NCBI GenBank assembly: GCA_020186115.1
Contig: WSYJ01000149.1
Coordinates: 992,001 to 1,056,000, forward strand
Direction: 5' to 3'
Source: Histomonas meleagridis
Lineage: Eukaryota > Parabasalia > Tritrichomonadida > Dientamoebidae
Length of the DNA stretch: 64,000 nt
Shown here piece by piece: positions 59,647 to 64,000 of the stretch. The notes below the pieces were generated by a model. The model saw nothing but the letters and a program-made list of their open reading frames with translations, made no database searches and had not been told where the DNA came from. Every line of letters starts with the position of its first letter. The first letter of the stretch is position 1. Both the position numbers and the translations under genes were made by a program.

Positions 59647-61167
59647 ATGTTCGTTGGAAGTCTTGATAACAGTTTATATGAGAATATCATGAAACTGAAA
59701 TTCAAAAGTTCTCCTCTCTCTCATCAGCAAAGAATCAAAAACTTGTCAAGCCCAATTGATGATGATTCTGATTCTTTATATTGTGGTACCTCTGAAGAAC
59801 TCATTCACAAAAAAAATTATTTGTTTAAGAATCTCAAAAACAAAATAGATAGTATCCCACAAATTGCTGATATAGATCAAAGGGGAAATGTTTTCCAGGA
59901 AATAAAAGATATGTTTCACAAAATGAATAAGTTTGAATCTTATAATTGCCATATAACATCGGAAGAATTCTTTTATATATTTCGGCTGCGTGCATATCCA
60001 GAGCTAGAAGAAGGCGTTTACGTCTTTCTCAATGGGGTAATTCATAATAATCCTTTAATTGCAAATATTTTTATTGAAAGTTCTATGGCAAACATTCAAG
60101 AGTTTGTTAATATGTATCGATCGCCGTTTTTCGGTTGGCAGTGTGAAATGATTAAGAATCTACTTAATTCTGGCCAAATCATATGTGATAGATTAATTAC
60201 ATTTGGTTTATTTGACAATCTTCAATCTGGTTTTTTAGCATCTTTAAGCCTTGGTCCCAACGAAAATACAATTGATTACTGGATAAATTTATTCATTTTA
60301 TTTGAATTAATGATTCGACATTGTTCATATAACGAAATTTTATTCCAAAACATCATTGATTTATGCAAGAACGTAATTAATCCAGGTTTTTTAGTTGACA
60401 AATTAATTGGAGTTATTTCTAAGTCATTAGATTGTTTAACTTGTATTCTCCACAAATGCCCAAGTCTCAAAAGTGAAATTTCACCCGTTCTTCCACTTTT
60501 TGAGGAGGCTCATCAAAACGGGGCACCCCTTTTTTATGACGACCGTTTGTTACAATCATTTCTCAGAATAATTGAGATATTTACAAAACCTCCGGAGCCA
60601 TATGATTTTACACAAACAAATCTTCTATCAATTTTATTTCAAAAGACATTTGAAAGCAAAGTTTTCTCAGAAGCTAATGCCTATAGGAATCGAAGTTTAT
60701 TTTTGAATATTATTAGTTATAGTCTTCAATCATATCCGAATACATTAGACTTCATACTTAATAATAATATATTAATTATAAGTTTTATCTTATTAGAAAA
60801 AGGTGATTTATCATGTAAAGAGTCTTCTGGTGTTTTATTTTCTCGATTATGTGATCCATCAATTTGGGAACAAATTTCCGATTTTTTTGCAAATAATAAT
60901 GTAATTATTGAACTCGCAAACCAATTACTATTAAACATTAGTAAAGAATATTCGTTGACTATTTTGTTGGGGTTTAAAAGCATCGTTTTCCAATTAGCGA
61001 AAAATGATTTTTTGGAAAACAATCCAATTTTCGAGCAGTTCTACAACGATGTGTTCGAAAGTATCTTCAACACAATTGGCGATTTTGAAGACGAAGAAGT
61101 AGAAGAAAGTTTTAGAGAATTGGTGCAAATGATCAGAAATAATGACCCAAACTATTTAGCTAACTAA
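59647..61167 (+). CDS. Helical-repeat (ARM/HEAT-like) protein, unknown
   Basis: 506 residues from the ATG at 59647 (MFVGSLDNSLYEN). The N-terminal ~100 residues are polar with a Ser/Asp-rich patch (SSPIDDDSDSLYCG). From about 110 on, paired amphipathic helices suggest ARM/HEAT repeats (LITFGLFDNLQSGFLAS, SLTILLGFKSIVFQLAK). The C-terminus is acidic (NTIGDFEDEEVEESF). Fold class and layout resemble the 36692 protein, but no clear sequence similarity is visible, so paralogy is unproven. GGGGCACCCC (60520-60529) lies in the coding sequence. Confidence 0.72.
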   Translation: MFVGSLDNSLYENIMKLKFKSSPLSHQQRIKNLSSPIDDDSDSLYCGTSEELIHKKNYLFKNLKNKIDSIPQIADIDQRGNVFQEIKDMFHKMNKFESYNCHITSEEFFYIFRLRAYPELEEGVYVFLNGVIHNNPLIANIFIESSMANIQEFVNMYRSPFFGWQCEMIKNLLNSGQIICDRLITFGLFDNLQSGFLASLSLGPNENTIDYWINLFILFELMIRHCSYNEILFQNIIDLCKNVINPGFLVDKLIGVISKSLDCLTCILHKCPSLKSEISPVLPLFEEAHQNGAPLFYDDRLLQSFLRIIEIFTKPPEPYDFTQTNLLSILFQKTFESKVFSEANAYRNRSLFLNIISYSLQSYPNTLDFILNNNILIISFILLEKGDLSCKESSGVLFSRLCDPSIWEQISDFFANNNVIIELANQLLLNISKEYSLTILLGFKSIVFQLAKNDFLENNPIFEQFYNDVFESIFNTIGDFEDEEVEESFRELVQMIRNNDPNYLAN

Positions 61168-61791
61168 AATGTATTTGAAAGCAAATTTTATTTTTTTGTT
61201 ATTCGATGAATATTTTCTTTTGTAAATTAAATTTGATTTTAACATTTATAGTTAAATAAAAAAGAAAATGAATAAAAATTTAAATTCTATTTTCCAAAAG
61301 TATCTACATGTTATATAATATTAAGTTTTCGGTCTGTCGCTCGATTGTGTGCTTTACTCATACGATATACTTCTATGTAATTTGATCACTTCAGATACAA
61401 ACTGTATAAATATGTAATTAATAATATATTATATTTCAAATAATTATTGAATACAATATCTTATATAAAAATATTATAATATAATAATGAGATAATTATT
61501 TAAATTTATTAAAAAAAATATCTTTCATATAAAATTATCATTGTCTTCATTTTGCTTCATCTTTAAATCCTTCAAAACAACTTTAAGTACTGTTGTACTT
61601 CGGGGATACTTGTTATAATTCTGAATATTGAAATGAAATAAATGATTTTTTTCATGTATTAATCATTAGCAAGTGTTGTTAAAGTATTTTATAATATGTT
61701 AACTAATTGAAGTTCATTAAAAATTGTTTTGCATGAATATTTTACTTAAAAGAAGAAGTAATCACCGGATATATCTCTAATAAGAAAACAT
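61168..61791. other. Intergenic spacer between convergent genes
   Basis: AT-rich, with dense ATTATAATAT-type sequence at 61420-61500. No gene seen. Confidence 0.4.
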
Positions 61792-63675
61792 TTATTTATA
61801 AATGCATTTTGCTTGTGGCGCGCGAAGTCTCTTTATGATCACTGGGTCATTGTAGTCGAATGGCTCTGCAGGGAACTGCACGTTCATTGCTGCCTGTTCG
61901 AAAGCCTTTTTCAGCAGCATGTGCTGGTTTCTGTTCAATGGAATAATTGTGGTCTCCAAAAACGACAAATTTACTTTGAATTGCTTCATCTTTGCGATGA
62001 CATATGACGACGCTTGATATAATGAGACGCCGTTCAATGCAAGGATTTGTGTCGGATGAGAATAAAATGCCTTTAAAAGGACTTCTAGTAAATTTTGGAG
62101 AGACCGGACAACATCTAATGAGATCGGAGGGGTGCCAACAGGCGGAGGTTTTTCCTTATTTTGTTTTGTAAATTCTGATAACGAAAAGTTTCCTTCAAAC
62201 ATTGGGAAACGCTTCGAAAATAAGCTCCGTTCTTTAAGGTAGTTATTAAGTGGTGTGACTGGAAGTGCGGGTAAAGATGTTAATACTCGTATTCCTTGTA
62301 TGCCACTTTCATATGAATAATGTAATATGAAGTTAGTGAAGTTTGGACATTTGATTGATAAGGTAAACAAGGTTGTGTTTAAATCAAGGGAATTCATTTG
62401 AAGAAGTTCATGCCATAATTGTTCTGGTTTGGCTTGCATCATAGAAACATAATCAGGTGTGTCTTCTTTTTGTGGCTCAACTTTGAAGATTTCATTAATC
62501 ATGTCTTCAATTGTTACATCGAGATTGATTACGTTTGGTTGAGTTGTGGTAACGGTTTCGTTATCGTCTTCGGCAAAAACAAACTCTGTGAATTCTTTTG
62601 AATCGACTTTGGGTATTGTCGCCGGAATTTCTGAAGTTTCAGTTTCGCCATCGTCCATTTCAATGTCACTTTCGTCACTTTCGAATTCTTTAAACGGTGG
62701 TTTGATGCTGAGCAAAAGTTTTACATAACCACTAACATCAAAGCTAGCATTATTTTGTTGTGGATAGATTGCTTGTGCTTGTGCCTGTGCTTGATTTCTT
62801 TGTTGAGTTGTGTTCTCACCAAAAACAAAAAAAATTTGTTGAAGTATCTGATTAGCATCTGGCCTTTGTTGCTGATCTTGCCGAAGGCACTGTGAAACAA
62901 GGGAAACAAAAAATTCATCAACTTGCCAAGTTTGATTCCATTTATAATCAGTTTTGAGAATTTGAATATTGGTTGCATTTGGAAAAGCATCAACTAATGT
63001 GCATAACCTAAAGAGAAGACAGCCAAGGCCCCAAATGTCTGATTTGGTGCCAATCGTTTCTCCACGAAATAGGTCAACCATTTCTGGAGAACGATATTCA
63101 ATTAATGTACTTTGATCAATATCTTTAGATGCCTTCATCCTCTCATCTGCTTCTTCTGTATGGAAAATAGTGGTAGTTGCTGAATAAAATTCACATATCT
63201 TCCAAGAACCTGAAAATAAAAAAATATTATCGGGACTAAGGCCACGATGAATAACAGGTGGTACATGCTCGTGCATATATGTTACTGCCTTGACGATGTC
63301 TGAAAATATGGAAACAATATCTTTGTTTGAAAGGCCAATTGATTGAAACTTTGAAAGGTAATTGTTTAAAGTACCAGAGCAAGGTTCCATAAGAACATAT
63401 ATTTTTCCTGTTTCATAAGAAACTGAATGTATTTGAGCAATGTTTGGATGTGATAACTTACTTTGTAATTCAATGCTGAACTTCATTTTGTCGTATGTTT
63501 CAAAATCATCAATTGTGTAGATTTTTAGTAAATGTTGTGATTTTTGGTTATCGATACAATTGAAGCACTTGCAAAAAATTGAATCTGAAATCTTTTCTTG
63601 TATTGTAACTTGAATATCACCAGATCTGCAAGTACCTCCTGAAACATCATGCGAAGAGTTTCGTGACCTTTTCAT
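61792..63675 (-). CDS. NAK-family (AAK1/GAK-like) pseudokinase
   Basis: 627 residues. The kinase fold spans about 22-290. The match to NAK kinases is strong: PPVIHRGLSPDNIFLF, a long insert after the DFG position, TLIEYRSPEMVDLFRGETIG, TKSDIWGLGCLLFRLC, and RPDANQILQQI. Catalytic residues are lost: HRD is HRG (143-145), DFG is EFY (162-164), and no glycine-rich loop is visible, though a Lys is kept (LLKIY, K51). It should therefore be a pseudokinase. An acidic linker (about 330-385) leads to a folded helical C-terminal region (about 390-620) that I cannot name. NAK kinases phosphorylate clathrin adaptors, so this may be an inactive endocytic scaffold, which is inference. Confidence 0.9.
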   Translation of the reverse strand: MKRSRNSSHDVSGGTCRSGDIQVTIQEKISDSIFCKCFNCIDNQKSQHLLKIYTIDDFETYDKMKFSIELQSKLSHPNIAQIHSVSYETGKIYVLMEPCSGTLNNYLSKFQSIGLSNKDIVSIFSDIVKAVTYMHEHVPPVIHRGLSPDNIFLFSGSWKICEFYSATTTIFHTEEADERMKASKDIDQSTLIEYRSPEMVDLFRGETIGTKSDIWGLGCLLFRLCTLVDAFPNATNIQILKTDYKWNQTWQVDEFFVSLVSQCLRQDQQQRPDANQILQQIFFVFGENTTQQRNQAQAQAQAIYPQQNNASFDVSGYVKLLLSIKPPFKEFESDESDIEMDDGETETSEIPATIPKVDSKEFTEFVFAEDDNETVTTTQPNVINLDVTIEDMINEIFKVEPQKEDTPDYVSMMQAKPEQLWHELLQMNSLDLNTTLFTLSIKCPNFTNFILHYSYESGIQGIRVLTSLPALPVTPLNNYLKERSLFSKRFPMFEGNFSLSEFTKQNKEKPPPVGTPPISLDVVRSLQNLLEVLLKAFYSHPTQILALNGVSLYQASSYVIAKMKQFKVNLSFLETTIIPLNRNQHMLLKKAFEQAAMNVQFPAEPFDYNDPVIIKRLRAPQAKCIYK

Positions 63676-64000
63676 CTGTTTTCAAATAGGGTCCAAACAA
63701 TTGCTTAAAAAAATTGAATATTCAATTCAAGATTTTCTTAGACATTTTGGATCAATAAGTTCTATCGTTAATAACTTTTGAAAGGATCGTTCATTTATTC
63801 AAATGTTTGCCTTTTTGGCAAATCAGTCCTTGACTTGGATAATTTCATTAAAATAAAATCGACCCTACAAAATTAAATGACCTTCTAGCCATTTTTTTAA
63901 AATACTCTTATATAAGAGATTTTATAAAGTTAGATTTTACAAATCATGATGAGAAAAATCTTGATTTAGCTCATTAAACTCAAAGATAGTTTCTATTGTG
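63676..64000. other. Upstream flank of the pseudokinase gene
   Basis: 325 bases to the window edge; AT-rich, no gene recognised. Confidence 0.4.

Noticed and set aside
1-64000. Introns of the trichomonad type (conserved ACTAACACACAG 3' end)
   Set aside because: I did not see this sequence upstream of any interrupted gene, including the TMEM62-like gene, though a visual search can miss variants.
1-64000. tRNA or rRNA genes
   Set aside because: No GGTTCGAATCC-type T-arm with a pairing acceptor stem and no rRNA-like GC-rich block was found by eye.

Overview
This window looks like nuclear DNA of a parabasalid protist (a trichomonad), most likely Tritrichomonas or a close relative. The organism call is inference. 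It rests on strongly AT-rich DNA, intron-poor genes packed on both strands with short 5' flanks, remnants of BspA-like leucine-rich-repeat surface proteins with the trichomonad stalk, membrane segment and acidic tail, mariner and pogo-type DNA transposons, a CCTTT/CCTCT element just before ribosomal-protein start codons, and several bacterial-type metabolic domains in a eukaryotic gene set. I saw no tRNA, rRNA, CRISPR array or clear intron. Stops are TAA, TAG and TGA.

Layout. 1-9 kb: the 5' part of a coiled-coil gene leaving the window on the minus strand, a large surface-type DUF4838/alpha-glucuronidase-like membrane protein, a possible Ser-rich small protein, and a PH-domain Akt-like kinase. 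9-18.3 kb: ribosomal proteins eS1, eL21 and eL18 sharing one promoter-like motif, a broken mariner transposase, a BspA tail remnant, a pecanex homologue, a cupin protein and prefoldin subunit 2. 19-30 kb: a TUP1-like WD40 protein, a dimeric tandem repeat, a vWA-like protein, a beta-helix/double-RING protein whose stop codon lies in a tandem repeat, a FlK-like thioesterase, Arp2, and a cysteine-rich repeat gene broken by TGA. 30-45 kb: Spt5 with an Asn-rich insert, small coiled-coil and bromodomain proteins, a CCDC112/148-like protein, an ARM-like protein, a bacterial-looking protein, a TMEM62-like metallophosphoesterase without an ATG, a 393-bp inverted-repeat element, a divergent actin-like protein and a Rab lacking its catalytic Gln. 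45-64 kb: a BspA pseudogene, CFAP73/CCDC42-like, glycosyltransferase, SPEF1-like, kelch/coiled-coil, a broken Hsp70-like gene with a duplicated lobe, a pogo-type transposon with perfect 38-bp terminal repeats, a fucosyltransferase-like enzyme, a second ARM-like protein and a NAK-family pseudokinase.

How the genes relate. There are no operons. Several pairs are divergent with short shared promoters (34726/34820, 48684/48765, 50696/50757). Themes are translation (eS1, eL18, eL21, prefoldin), transcription and chromatin (Spt5, TUP1-like, bromodomain), the flagellar or microtubule apparatus (CCDC112/148-like, CFAP73-like, SPEF1-like), actin (Arp2, actin-like), membrane traffic (Rab, NAK-family), glycosylation (two type II transferases) and the cell surface (DUF4838 protein, BspA and Cys-rich remnants). 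Four factors that normally use ATP or GTP have lost or changed key residues or are broken: the pseudokinase, the Rab, the actin-like protein and the Hsp70-like gene.
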